In this document: positions 37,527-49,019 of the stretch, one piece after another
Layout of the letters: every line of letters starts with the position of its first letter
Position numbering within the stretch: the first letter of the stretch is position 1
Assembly: GCF_010093815.1 (NCBI RefSeq)
Contig: NW_022985556.1
Span: 1,234,805 to 1,298,804, forward strand
Direction of reading: 5' to 3'
Source of the DNA: Pseudovirgaria hyperparasitica
Taxonomy: Eukaryota; Ascomycota; Dothideomycetes; Acrospermales; Acrospermaceae
DNA length: 64,000 nt
Notes under the pieces: generated by a model
The model's database searches: none
Told to the model about the DNA's origin: nothing
What the model saw: only the letters and a program-made list of their open reading frames with translations
Program-made: the position numbers and the translations under genes

Positions 37527-40179
37527 TTCACAAGATCAGCACTTGGAAGCTGAGCTGGCGTGTTGAACGAGCCTGATCAAACTAGCACAGCGCATTACAG
37601 TACGTGCAGGGCAACAGGAACAGAGCATAGCGCTGTAGTAAGATACGAAGTCATGTCGGACAGGCAGGCAGGAGAACGGATTAGCGTGCACTAGGGGTGA
37701 AGGGTGAAAGGGGAGGTCCGGCGGCAGGAGCTGCAGTCCATTACAGAATATTAGAAGTAAGATGATTTAGTAAACAGTCACAACTGCCAGAATGTGTGGG
37801 GTGCATGGCGCGATCCCAGAACGGTGATGGAGAGGAATACCGGTAATTACGTTGGCGGAAGCAGTCTTGACTGTCTACGGTGCTGGCCCCGGAGGACCGT
37901 GGGCTGGCTGTATCGTGTGGCTATCTTTGTCCGAGCAGCAAAGAGAACCTCGGCAACAGATGGATAGAAGTGGCAGAATGGACATTCATATTGAAGATGA
38001 AGGATAGATGGGTGTTAGAGGTCACCGGCTGAGGAGATGGAGGAGTTGGGAAATCTGAAGAGTAAAGCGAGGTTTTTGGTGGCAGCTGGCAGCTGAATTA
38101 ATGATTAGTATAAGGATGATGGGATAATGGCGTCAAAGGCCGGCCAGGCGTGTTTATGGCTTGATAATAGTGGTTCCTGGGACCAAAAGGCTTGCGGGAT
38201 GCCGGATTGGGACAAGCGGCGAGCCCTATAGTAGACCAGGAGCTCGGGGATGCATGCAATGGCCAACCAGATATCCGGGAGGATTGACGTAGTGAGTGGA
38301 GAATAAACATTCGGGGGTGGCTGCCACGCCGCGCGCCACATTCGAAACTGTGCATCATCTGTGCGGCGCCATGTCCCAGGGAAATGGGTGAATAATGAAT
38401 GCTGATAGTTGTTGATAGGTAGGGAATGGATCGAGTGGTTCGGTGCTGGACGGGACACGGCGGGCCGTACGATACGATGATATGACGTGGTTCTCGCAGA
38501 AGCTAGTACTACTATTAAAGGAGGTCGCCGGTGGTCCTAATTAATAGTAGATTCTAGGCTACCTAAGCAGTGGCTAGCTACGTACCTGGCCTACCACCCC
38601 ACGTATTCTACAGACTGCTTGATGTCGTCGGGAACGTGAAGCTGCAAGGGCAGGTACTAAGTAGCTGTAGGTACCTGGCTATCTAGGCAAGAAGCATGTC
38701 CAGCTAGGTACTTGTCTAGGAGTTGAGTAGCTAGCGCTTGCTCCCTGGATAGAAATGAAGAGGTGCGTGCGGTGAAGTGCATATACGAGCAAAAGCGCGG
38801 CGGTCACTGATGGCACAGCCTCTCACTGGTCACTCCAGATCTCTTAGGATTCTTGGTTTGGAGTGGTAGTGAGATAAGCGAGGCGATCGTGTTTCCGATC
38901 TGGGAATGACAACGGGACGATCGATCGAGGAGAGCACGGCAGCACTCTAGATCTGATCCTTTTTTTTATCTTTCAGATGGAGCGTGTTAGTTTATTACTG
39001 AGTATTTGCTAGTCTGCTTGACATGTAGTTACAGAGTACTGGATAATTAGTGTACTAGCTAGGTAGCCAACACTTGTCAGGTAGGTCGCATCGGCATATT
39101 TCCAGAACACTTGGCCTGTTGCCGTAGTAGCAGCATTACAGCCTTCACTCCAAGAAAGAACGGACAGGTTCGGGAAGGCGATTGAGGAATGCCATCAGCA
39201 AGCCTGACTTTATTGCGGGTCTCCGGGCATGGAGCTGGACAGAAGTAGATTGCGATAAAAACCAGAATTCAGCTTGTGACAGCAGATTGACGCGGAGAAT
39301 GGGAAGAATGGGGAGAAGGGGAGAAGGGTGGACTGGACGGAGAGAAAAAAGATTGATGGCGGTGGTGGTGGGCGTGGTGGCTGCAACGAAAAAGTGGGCG
39401 GCTCTCTAGCTCTACCGCCAACACGACCAGGTAGTATGAGCATAGACACAACATGGCGTCCTCGCTTATCGAGATTTCCAAAAAGGTTGTCGTGGCACGA
39501 GATGAGATGATCCAATCACAGTCTCTTCTTTTCTGTCTCTACCTAGCACACACAAACAGCCACATGTGTGACAGGGCAAAAACAGGACGGCAACATCGAG
39601 AAGGCTATTCACGATCTGCAAGACATGTATGGGAGCACAAGTGAGCCGCGCATGCTGGGCTGCTTGATAACTCGTCTGTCTCTTATCTGCACTGGTAGCA
39701 GCGATAAAGTGTGCTATTATCTCGGAGGAGCACGAGGAGCACGAGGAGCAATAGTTAGCAGCAGTACCTACAGATAATAGCTTCTACCTCCAGGCTAGGT
39801 ACCTAATACCTGCCTACCTGCCGGGGCCTATGTACCTACGTAGCTTTCTAAGGTATGTTGATACCTGTGTCCCTGTGTCTACCTGTCTAGAATACCTGTA
39901 TCTGTTGTCAATTTACTAGTAATTAATTACTATTTACTACAGTACGCGACCGAGGGACGCTCGTGCCAGGACCGAGTGCACGCCCAGCCCGCCCAGAAAA
40001 GCTCAGGGCCGCTAATGGCAACAAAACTAGTCGCTAGTACTGCTGGCTGCTGCTGCTCCTGCTGCTGCTGCTTGCTGTTCTTCCGCCCCTCCGCCATCCG
40101 CCATTCCATCCATTCATACTACTGCACCATCCAGGGCAAAAACGGCTTTTTCCGACCTGAAGCCCTCTCTTCTTCTTAC

Positions 40180-41210
40180 CCCCCTCCCCCCCCCCCCCCC
40201 CTCACCAACAGTCATGTCGCTGCGGGCTCTGCAGCTTGTCCTGTTCGTCTGTTCTTCGACTCTGCTGTTCTGTGGTGGTGGCTTCATGAAGATCAAATAC
40301 GGCCGGCTTCCCACCAGTCGACTCTTCTTCTGTTTGTCATCTCTCTATTACTTCGTGCTTCATGCTCCTTTCTCATATCACTCTATCGAAAGCGCTGTAT
40401 GTAACCACCAGCCGGAACGTCGCAGCATCCTTGCATCCATTATATTTGATGAGCATAAAGCCCCCAGTCGCTGTGTTCCACTCTTTGCACACCTGCCCTG
40501 TCCCTGTCTGTCACTGGCAGAAAAGCCACCACGACCAGCAGCATCGAGCCGTATCCACTACCGCCGCCGCCATCATCACCGCACAACCCGACGCCTGTTC
40601 CCCTCTTCCGGCCCGACAAGCAACCAACTCTAGCTAATTAGCAGTCCTCCAACACCCACACGCTCTCTCTCAGATCGCCCGCCAGCTAAACGATAATTCT
40701 GCCCTTCTCGATCGTCGTCCCCATCGCCGCCGCCATCGACTTCGCAAACTTTCCCATCCGTCGACTTTCCTCGGACACGCAAAGCCTTCCTTATATTCCG
40801 ACTAAGCGCGCTACTGAAAAAGAAGTCGACGTAGTGCTCCAATCCGCTATCCTTTCTGCTGCCCGCTTGTGCGAGTAGTTCCAAACCTACCAAGCTCCCG
40901 CGTCCCCGAACCCTCCCAAACTCCCCCCCAAAAGACCGACCGAGCTGCCTGTCCACCATCCGCTCCTCGCTCCCTTACCACATCCGATCTTTGCACTGCT
41001 CGCTTGCTCTCCCCGCTCTGTCCCGCCCATCGCTCTATACTCTCGCCACCCTCTCTACTTTATCCACTGGCCACTCCCCCACACATTCTCTCTTGCTTTC
41101 TCTTCTCTCTCTACAAGATACTCTCGGTTTACTACCTTGCTATCCTTTGCCTCCATCCAGCAGTCGAATATTCGTGCTAGCGAATATAAAGTGCCAGCTT
41201 TACAATCGAC
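40180..41210 (+). promoter_or_regulatory. Long pyrimidine-rich leader/promoter of the Gln-rich gene
   Basis: The kilobase before the ATG at 41211 is strongly C/T-biased on the plus strand. It contains a run of 16 C (40186-40201) and many CT tracts between 40900 and 41120. Such tracts commonly mark promoters and transcription starts of filamentous fungal genes. Several ATGs open short frames (for example 40214 and 40362) that could act as upstream ORFs if the transcript starts early. Confidence 0.5.
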
Positions 41211-42712
41211 ATGCCTCCAATCAGATCGGTTACCAGCGTTCGCATTCCGCAAAAGACCGAACGCACTCATGAAGAGAACCAGGAAAGGTACTGCCGTCTG
41301 CTACCTTTCTATCCTGCATGACCGCTGACTGACTTTTGTTGTACAGAGCCTATATCGCTGCATCGCGCCGAAGTGACCGTAGTCTTGAAGCTCGCATGGA
41401 ATCTGCTCGACGAGCCTCGGATATCCACAAGAAACGTACCGGCCGCGCTCTCCGTGTTACCGAGAAGGATGTCGTCAACGAGGAGATGTATGAGGAGGAG
41501 GACGAGGATCTGGAGGCTCAAATGCGTCGTCTGACTGCCCACATCAACACTTCCTCGCCAGAGTTCAACCGTCGTCTGCAAGCTCTCCTCTCCACCCAAA
41601 TCTCGATGCGTATGGCAGTGAACAATGGCATGTACTCCAACGGTGCTGGCTTTGCTCCCAATGCCTACGCACAGAACTTGTTCAACATGCAGGGCACCAT
41701 GCAGAACAACATGATCAATATGCAGAATGCCCAAAACTTGCAAAACGCTCAGAATATGCAGAATATGCAGAACATGTCCAACATGCAAAACATGCAACAG
41801 TTCTCGAACATGCAGACCATCAGCCCTCAGATGATGGGACCACCTGTACGACAGCAACAACAGTCGACCCAGCAGCCACAGCAGCAGCAACAACAACAAC
41901 AACAACAACAACAACAAGCCAATTACCGCCACTCTCCTTACCAGCAGCATATGCGTCCCGTTGCACATCACCGCACCTCATCCATGAGCTCGACATCGCC
42001 CTCGCAACAATCGCTGTCACCCGTGATTCAGTCAGGACCTGGCTCTCTCAATGACCGACGCGCCTCTGTACAAGCTCGACCGTCTCTTTCCAGGAGCTCG
42101 TCCAGCTTGCATTCGCTCAAGTCAGAGTCAGCTAGACCCGCACACCTCGGTGCGAAACGCACTCCTTCACAGACACCTTCGCCAACTTCGCAGAACAATC
42201 CACCACTGTCAGCCATTCCAAGCAGCTTCGATTCCCTTCAGCAGACAAGCATCAGCCCACTGACTTCCATGCTCCCTGCCGAGTCTCAGGTCATGATGAG
42301 CTCGGCTCTCGACCCCAACGACCCATCTACCAACATGCTACTGGGTGGCAATATGTTCTCTAATCAACCATTCTTTAACTATTATAATAACTACCCTGGC
42401 CAACCGTCGAAGCCTTCTATTGATTCGATGTTTGATGGCATGAACCAGACATTGTCCACTAGCAACATGCCACAATTGGATACATCTCTACAGTGGTCGA
42501 GTGAGCCTCAGTCTGCGACGAACCTCACCTCCGCTACCACGGACATATACCCCACTTTTTCTCCAGACGAAACCACATTTTTCGACTCTGCGTTTGATAC
42601 CTCTACGGACCTTTCACGGAACAATAGCAATCAGGGAAGTACCGGCCAAGCGTACAACGCTGAGGACTTTAATGATTTGTTCGACTGGAACTCGGGATCC
42701 TACTCTCAATGA
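41211..42712 (+). CDS. Conserved Gln/Asn/Met-rich protein, possible transcription regulator
   Basis: Exons are 41211-41287 and 41347-42712 with a 59-bp intron; the product is 480 aa. The N-terminus is well ordered (MPPIRSVTSVRIPQKTERTH, then AYIAASRRSDRSLEARMESA and IHKKRTGRALRVTEKDVVNE, followed by an acidic patch and MRRLTAHI). It resembles a conserved block I know from uncharacterised filamentous ascomycete proteins. From about residue 139 come MQN-type repeats, then a poly-Gln run (about 194-216, CAG/CAA), then a Ser/Pro/Asn-rich tail ending in an acidic FDSAFDTSTDLS...FNDLFDWNSG stretch that resembles an acidic activation domain. No DNA-binding domain is visible. The long leader fits a regulator, but the function is unknown. 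Confidence 0.8.
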
Positions 42713-45199
42713 GTGGCGATCCAGCTTCTTTAATACCCTTTTCTTTTTGCATCCCCGCGGCGTTATTTCTCAATTAAGGCAACAATTGGTTATTGAATAT
42801 ACGCACACACTGAGAATACTTCTCATGGAGTCATTGGTGTTGGGACACTAGTTTCCCGTCCCACCATTCCATGTTCGAGCTTGATGCAGGTCTTGTACCA
42901 CTCAGCTGTACAGGATTTATTGCAAGGCGTTACGTGGTCGTCTTGGTGTCATCGGGGTCCTTGTTTTCGGATACCCTGGTCGACTATTATACCATTACTT
43001 CTCTCTTCTCCATCGTTACACGCCCGCCTCTTCGATATTGGGCCCAAATTTCATACTGTTGAAAGTCGTTGTCAGGTTCACATGTTCCATAGCGCAGTAG
43101 CGTGCCATCATCCACAATGATGACTTCGCAGCTCAAACGAAGCTGCGATTCGATGAGAGGTGATTATGTAGCGGAGACAAGAGATGTCTCGACACTAAAA
43201 AAATAAAATCTTGCTATTAAAGCGTTTGAGATACGAAAGTTTCATCATGAACGTTCCGTGTTCACCCTTGGCGTCTGTGTCCATCACCGGGGTTGACCCC
43301 ACTCTCAATTTGACTCCTTTGCTCCCCGATCGCGATCCTCACCTTTGTTCATCTCACATTCACATCGATCGTTATTAGCGACTGACGTGAAAGTCTACCT
43401 TCTGGCAGCCAACCCAACAATCCAAACACAAAACGCGCAGTGGGTATTGTTCTTGCCAAGTCCAATTCTAACCCGGTCTTTTTAACGGCCCATCGCTGCT
43501 CTGCTTGATGCCCGAAGTTACCACAATCACATGCCCTAAAAAAGCCATCGAGCCATTCTGCCGTCACCTCCAGCACTAATCAAAAACACTTCCCAGCCAC
43601 GTCACTTACGACCAGCGACCAGCCTACAAGGCCATCGTTCTTGACCTGTCGTAACCTAGTACACGGGGCTACATACAGTATGCAAGCTAATTAGCTATCC
43701 CAAAAGACGGCCCGGTATGTGTGTGCGCGCTCGTACCTGCATTGTAGCGCCTTATTGTAGTGAGTGAGAGTGGTACGACGAGCGCTTTCCAGAAATGGCG
43801 CGGGTGCACTTTGTGCTTTTTTCCCTTGGTCTTTTAAAGACTAATCGGCGGCGACGCTGCCTCTTGTTTCAATGCGGACGGGATGTCGCCACTTTCGTTG
43901 ACTTTCGGGCGTGACGGCGTTCGGTGCAGAGACTGTGATTCACATGTGCGCAGCACCACACACACAGCAGTTACGTACGATGATGCCAGCTGGGGACTAA
44001 GCAGCGAGGTACTGAGACTTTCCTTGTGTTCAGTGGACTAACTCACCATCTCAGGCCATACGATACGATGTGCGCGTTGAAATGAGTTTGTTTGGATTGA
44101 AGAGCTCTGGTTGGGTCGCTGGGTATGCGGGCGGCTAGATATGGTAAATCCGGATTGATCGGATGACGGACGAGGTGGATGGATGCACCGTTCGTTGCAG
44201 CGCTGCTTCAATTCATGCAGAGTTCGCAAAATAGCCCTATCTTATCTTCTTTCTCGTCTCTCTCAAGTAAGGGAGGACCCTGCAGAAAACACGAACCGAT
44301 CTTGTTATGCAGTACAGAAACACAAACTAATTACTAAGTGGGTGCTACAGTGATTTAATCTGTCAGAGCTCAAAACGGCAACTAGCTTAACGCCATTGGT
44401 GATACGAGTTGAAGGACTCACAATGGAGAAGAAGTTGGTTGAAGCTGAGGCGGCCTTGAACATCTTCTCTGTCTCGCTTTACGCAGTTGCATAGTCGTCC
44501 GATGATGATATATCATCTCGAAGGCAATGCTTATACATGCAGCTTAATTCAATGATATCTTATGCTTATACCACTACTCGTCGAGCCTTGAAAAGTAGGC
44601 AAGCACGGCAGGTACTCGAGCTACCCGCAACCATACTTGCGGTATCACTTGCGGTGTTACTACTACACGTCACCTTGGTATTTAAATCTGAGATACTGTT
44701 TTAAGAATTGCCGTTGAGGTCAGTGAGTGCAGTCCTATGCATCATCCTCACTGCTCCTTGGGTACCGATACCAAGAGACCATTTAGCAAAAGTATCTCAT
44801 GTGCTACTCTCCACAGACGGGAGCCGCGGAAGACACCATACTTTTCTGCTTCGTGTCACAATGTTTGGAATTGATTGTCAAGACGGTACGCTTCGACTGG
44901 AGCCGTTCACTGACGGACCACAATTCCAAAGGAAAATGGAGGTTCACTGCATCATCACGGCATACTGCTGCGCAACCACAGTATGTCCAACGTCTTGTTT
45001 GGAAGCGTTGAAACCTTCCCTTTGAGGTAGGTGGGATCTTGATGGTCTTCAAGGCTTCAGCTATAAAGTGATTTTGATGGCTCGGTGCCATGGCTTTTTT
45101 TCCTTTCCACAATCTCCTCCTGAGACAGGCTTTCCTTCTCCTGCCATTCGTTAGGCGTTCTCATCCTTCTGTCTGTCTCGTTACGTTGACTTGTTCAAG
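42713..45199. other. Intergenic region between the Gln-rich and wall-protein genes
   Basis: About 2.5 kb with the 3' flank of the Gln-rich gene and the upstream region of the Ser/Pro-rich gene. Open frames at 42871-43120, 43349-43576 and 44708-45112 have no domain, signal peptide or coding bias that would support them. Nothing else was recognised. Confidence 0.55.
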
Positions 45200-47891
45200 A
45201 TGAGGACTAACGGTATGTTGTCTGCGGGCGTCGTGGTGGCGTATGGCGTCGCTCTTGTGTCTGCCGGAGCTATACATGGTGAGTGCTATCCTCTTTTCGA
45301 AGCTGCCTGTACTCCAAAACAAGAATTTCCTCATGCCTCGATCTTCATGTGGAATTGAATGAGATAACTCCTGAAAGCAAATGACGGCCGTTCTCGGTCT
45401 CGAGCTGCTGTCCTTGGGAAACACGTTCACCTAGCAAGACTGACACTTCGTATCAGCTCGTGTCCCAGTTGAAGAGAGCACTTCATCTACTGCTGGATAC
45501 TATCCTCCTCCACCGCCTCCATACGGACCGTTGCCAACATCTAGTCATGTCGTATCGTCCACTGTATCGTTGACTACACCACCTTACCCCAGCTCAAACG
45601 GAACGACATCATCCCTGACAAGCTCTTCCAGTGAGGTCATCACATCTACTGCTAGCAGCAACACCGCTGCGAGTACCAACGCTCCTGTGGAGTCATCGCT
45701 CACGCCTAGCTACTACAGCTCATCTACACCAGTGCTGTCTACCCCGGCTCCGTCTAGTCCTTCAAGCGAAGTCCCTTATCCCTCGTCTGGAACGTTGATA
45801 CACTACTCGTCTTCGTCCGTTGGCTGGAACAGTAGTAGCATTCCACTCCCAACTACGTATGGCTCACCATCTAGCAGTTCTCACGGGCCATCTTCTGGAT
45901 CCTCAATCCATTATCCATCGTCTTCAGTCGGATGGAACAGTAGCAGTACTCCTCTGACGTCGTATGGACCGACTACGCCGATACCGACCTATAGTCATTC
46001 CAGCACAGTTAACCTAAACCATTCAACGACAGCATCGTTGAACTCAACACTTCCGCCGTACCCAACCTCGTCGTACGTGCCAGATAATAGCACAGGGACC
46101 ACAAACATCATGTCCACCGCTACAATAACTGTTCCAGGCACGGAGACCTATGCGGCCACATTGTCATCGCCTACGCCAAGCAGCTCTCTGACGGAGACAG
46201 ATTCGACAGTAAGCTATGGTAATAACACGACACCAATACTGTCAACCGGGAGTCCTACGCTGTATCCAAACACTACGGCCCCCTATCCGACGCACTCGAG
46301 CAGTACGAAGAGATCGTCGACACGGACGAGAACAAGAACGGTCAGGCCACCCATTACGCCGACACACTCGACTCGGTACCCGACAACGCCTCCTCATGGG
46401 AACTCTACGTCCAGCACTCCAGTCTCCACGCCACATGCATCTTTGTCAACTAGCGAGTCTATTCCATCATCGACGTATGAGACTCCCTCTGGGTCGTTGA
46501 GCTCTTCAAATATCTCGGTGCCATCGACTATCGAGGTGCCTACCGGGCACTCGTCAAGCGTCCTTACCCTTCCAGTACCAACATCTTATGGTGGCCCATC
46601 ATCTCCTTCAATCACGCCTCCATCAACTACTGAGTCACCAGGTGAAGAAAGCTCGTCCAGTTCAGTGTCATCAACTATCGCTGGGAGCGAGAGTTTCAGC
46701 GTTTCCATTGGTCTACCGACTCCATACCCGTCTGTCTCGTTGTCTTCTAGCTCCGGAGCGTCCGCCGAAGAATCAAGTACAATCCCGCTGCCGCTTCCAC
46801 CATCTCCGTCTACATACCCACCTGCGCCGTCGTCTTCTGGGACGGGTGAAAGTAGTTTGACTTCTTCTGGGGTACATACACCTTCCGTGCCGACAACGTA
46901 TGCAGATGTTGGAACATCTTCTGGTGTAGCTGGGACTTCTACGTACGCGCCTGGTGAAAACAGCCTGAGCAGTAGTGCCTCTACATCGCCTGTTTCATCA
47001 CCACCGTTGCCGAGCACATACCCTACTGCACCATCTTCTTCATCGTCGTCTGAGGTCAGCGCCCCCGAAGAAGGCAGCTACAGTAGCGGATCGTCAACCA
47101 TCTCGCCTCCTACACCAACACCGTATCCGAGCGTATCTCCAACGCCGTATCCAAGTGTATCTCCATCGCCGTCGCCGTCTTCGGACGTCGGTGGAAGTTC
47201 AACATACGCGCCGGGAAGTCTGAGCAGTGGCTCGTCGACCATTTCACCTCCCGGACCAACCCCTTACCCCAGCATATCGCAGCCTTCTTCATCCGAGGCT
47301 GGCAGCAGCAGCGAAAGCACAGCAGGTATCTCGACAAATGCACCGGCAGAAGGCAGCGCCTCATCTTCATCTCCATCAAGCCCAACCCCTTACCCCAGCT
47401 CATCATCCCCATCAGCCCCCACCAGCGCTCTTCCATCCCCTTTTGACTCCTCGTCAAGCGTCCCAGCGATATCTCCACCAAGCCCAACACCATACCCCAC
47501 ACCCTCCCCTTCGCCAGCCCCAACAAGCTCGCCATCGTCGTCGGAGATTAGTGGCACATCGACATATGCACCAGGTGAATCCTCAGCCTCAGCCTCAGCG
47601 TCATCATCGTCATCGTCACCATCATCATCATCATCCGCCTCATCGGATATCACACCACCAGCCCCAACCCCATACCCCTCTCCATCCACTACCCTCCTCA
47701 CCCTGACCTCCTCGTCAAGCTCCGGCGCCCCGGTGTACAGTCCGCCCGTATACGTGATCCCGACCGACTTTGCACCTTTCCCGAGCACAGGTCCGGGTCC
47801 GGGTCCCGGCAAGGATAATGGAGAGAAGGACAAGGAGGAGCGTGAAGGGTTCTGGGACTGGCTGGTTGGACACCGACCGGAGAGGCTTTGA
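45200..47891 (+). CDS. Secreted Ser/Pro/Thr-rich (mucin-like) wall-type protein
   Basis: Exons are 45200-45278 and 45457-47891 with a 178-bp intron; the product is 837 aa. The first exon encodes a signal peptide (hydrophobic core GVVVAYGVALVSAGAIHA), and the splice joins it in frame to ARVPVEEST. Nearly all the rest is Ser, Pro, Thr, Tyr and Gly, with loose repeats such as STYAPGE, SPPTPTPYPS and SSSVGWNSSS. This is typical of heavily O-mannosylated cell-wall or surface proteins. The C-terminus is charged (KDNGEKDKEEREGFWDWLVGHRPERL) with no hydrophobic tail, so there is no GPI signal. No enzymatic domain is present. The exact ortholog is unknown, because such proteins diverge quickly. The 5' exon is the less certain part. 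Confidence 0.78.
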
Positions 47892-48245
47892 GGAAGTGGA
47901 GATGAGGGAGATATGTGATGGGTAGAGTGGTGGAATGGTGGTGGAGGTGGAGATGGAGATGTCAGGGAAGAAGAGTGGGGCTTGAGGGGCGTGTCAGCGC
48001 GCATTCGTTGTGGTGGCAGGGTTAGGTGTGGCAGTGTGGCAGTGTGGCAGTATAGGAGTGTTACATTATAAGCAGAGAGGCAGGAAGGCAGGCAAGCAGG
48101 CAGGCAGGCAGGGAAGCAGGCGATACGAAAATCGACATGAACACGCTCATTAAAACGTTCCAATCAAAATCAAATCAATCAAAATCATTCCTTTCTGGTC
48201 CCTGCCCTCCTCTTTTCACCCCAAAGGAAGATATACCACATCCAT

Positions 48246-48277
48246 AAAAAGACAAAAAGACAAAAAGACAAAAAGAC
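48246..48277. repeat. AAAAAGAC microsatellite, 4 units
   Basis: Four perfect tandem copies of an 8-bp unit. Confidence 0.8.
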
Positions 48278-48463
48278 GATGATGGCGAAATTAGACAACA
48301 GTCCAATCTAAATACATATTCTAGATAGCAACCACTACTATCTCTTATTTTCTCTTCTCTCCTCTCCTCTCCTCTCCTATTCTATTCTCTCGACGCTCTC
48401 GGCTCTCGAGACGACGCTCTATTTTGCTTCTTTCCTGTTCTGTTCTGTTTACGACGAGACACT

Positions 48464-48709
48464 GGACGGGGAGAGATATACGGGGAGAGATGGACGGGGA
48501 GAGATGGACGGGGAGAGATGGACGGGGAGAGATGGACGGGGAGAGATGGACGGGGAGAGATGGACGGGGAGAGANNNNNNNNNNACGGGGAGAGATGGAC
48601 GGGGAGAGATGGACGGGGAGAGATGGACGGGGAGAGATGGACGGGGAGAGATGGACGGGGAGAGATGGACGGGGAGAGAAGGACGGGGAGAGAAGGACGG
48701 GGAGAGATG
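48464..48709. repeat. 14-bp purine-rich minisatellite with assembly gap
   Basis: Tandem copies of GGACGGGGAGAGAT, about 17 units as assembled, with only a few variants (AGAA in place of AGAT near the right end). Ten Ns at 48575-48584 mark an assembly gap inside the array, so the true copy number is unknown and probably larger. The strand is purine-rich with regularly spaced G4 runs, so triplex or G-quadruplex structure is possible. Confidence 0.95.
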
Positions 48710-49019
48710 GGATAAGTATAGAAAGAGTGTAATAAGCAAGAGAATAAGTGAGCAGTCTTGGGAGCTGGAAGCGACAGGCGCGCGTTAGTTGATACATTCA
48801 CGCCCGACCGGTGAAGGATGGTCGTCCGCTTATGCTTTGCCAAGCCAATGGACACGCCGGTTTTAGCGGCCACGGGAGCGGGGTGAGGGGTGCTAGATCA
48901 GGAGCGCATTATTAGTGGGGCGCGGGGTAGGTAGGTAGATAGGTGGGCAGTGTGAGACCTTTTTTTTTTTTTGCTTTATTGGCTAATCTCGATCATTGTG
49001 CTGTTTTTCCCTGGTAATT

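Larger units (their letters stand above)
34445..41210. other. Large gene-poor region (6.8 kb)
   Basis: No supported gene was found. The part near 34445-34800 is the eIF3e 3' flank, with a long A-run near 34790. The stretch 36470-36790 has a degenerate repeat listed separately. The parts 38480-39110 and 39720-39950 are dense in TAGGTACC/CTACCTAG-type words. The last kilobase is pyrimidine-rich and is probably the promoter and leader of the Gln-rich gene. Open frames such as 35703-36134, 36195-36611 and 37084-37515 on the minus strand have no domains, codon bias or splice logic. Non-coding transcripts cannot be excluded. Confidence 0.6.
47892..49019. other. Intergenic region with simple repeats
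   Basis: This region holds a GCAG/GGCA-rich stretch (48066-48120), an AAAAAGAC repeat (48246-48277), a CCTCT run near 48355-48375, the 14-bp minisatellite listed separately, and a T-run (48960-48972) shortly before the deaminase gene. No gene was recognised; the overlapping open frames around 48345-48873 are products of the repeat. Confidence 0.65.

Noticed and set aside
44708-45112. Frames of about 100 codons on both strands before the wall-protein gene
   Set aside because: No domain, signal peptide or codon bias.
46586-48163. Long minus-strand frames opposite the Ser/Pro-rich gene
   Set aside because: They are antisense shadows of a Ser/Pro/Thr-rich coding sequence, which has few stops on the other strand.
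48345-48873. Long overlapping frames on both strands over the 14-bp minisatellite
   Set aside because: They come from the stop-free repeat and span an N gap.
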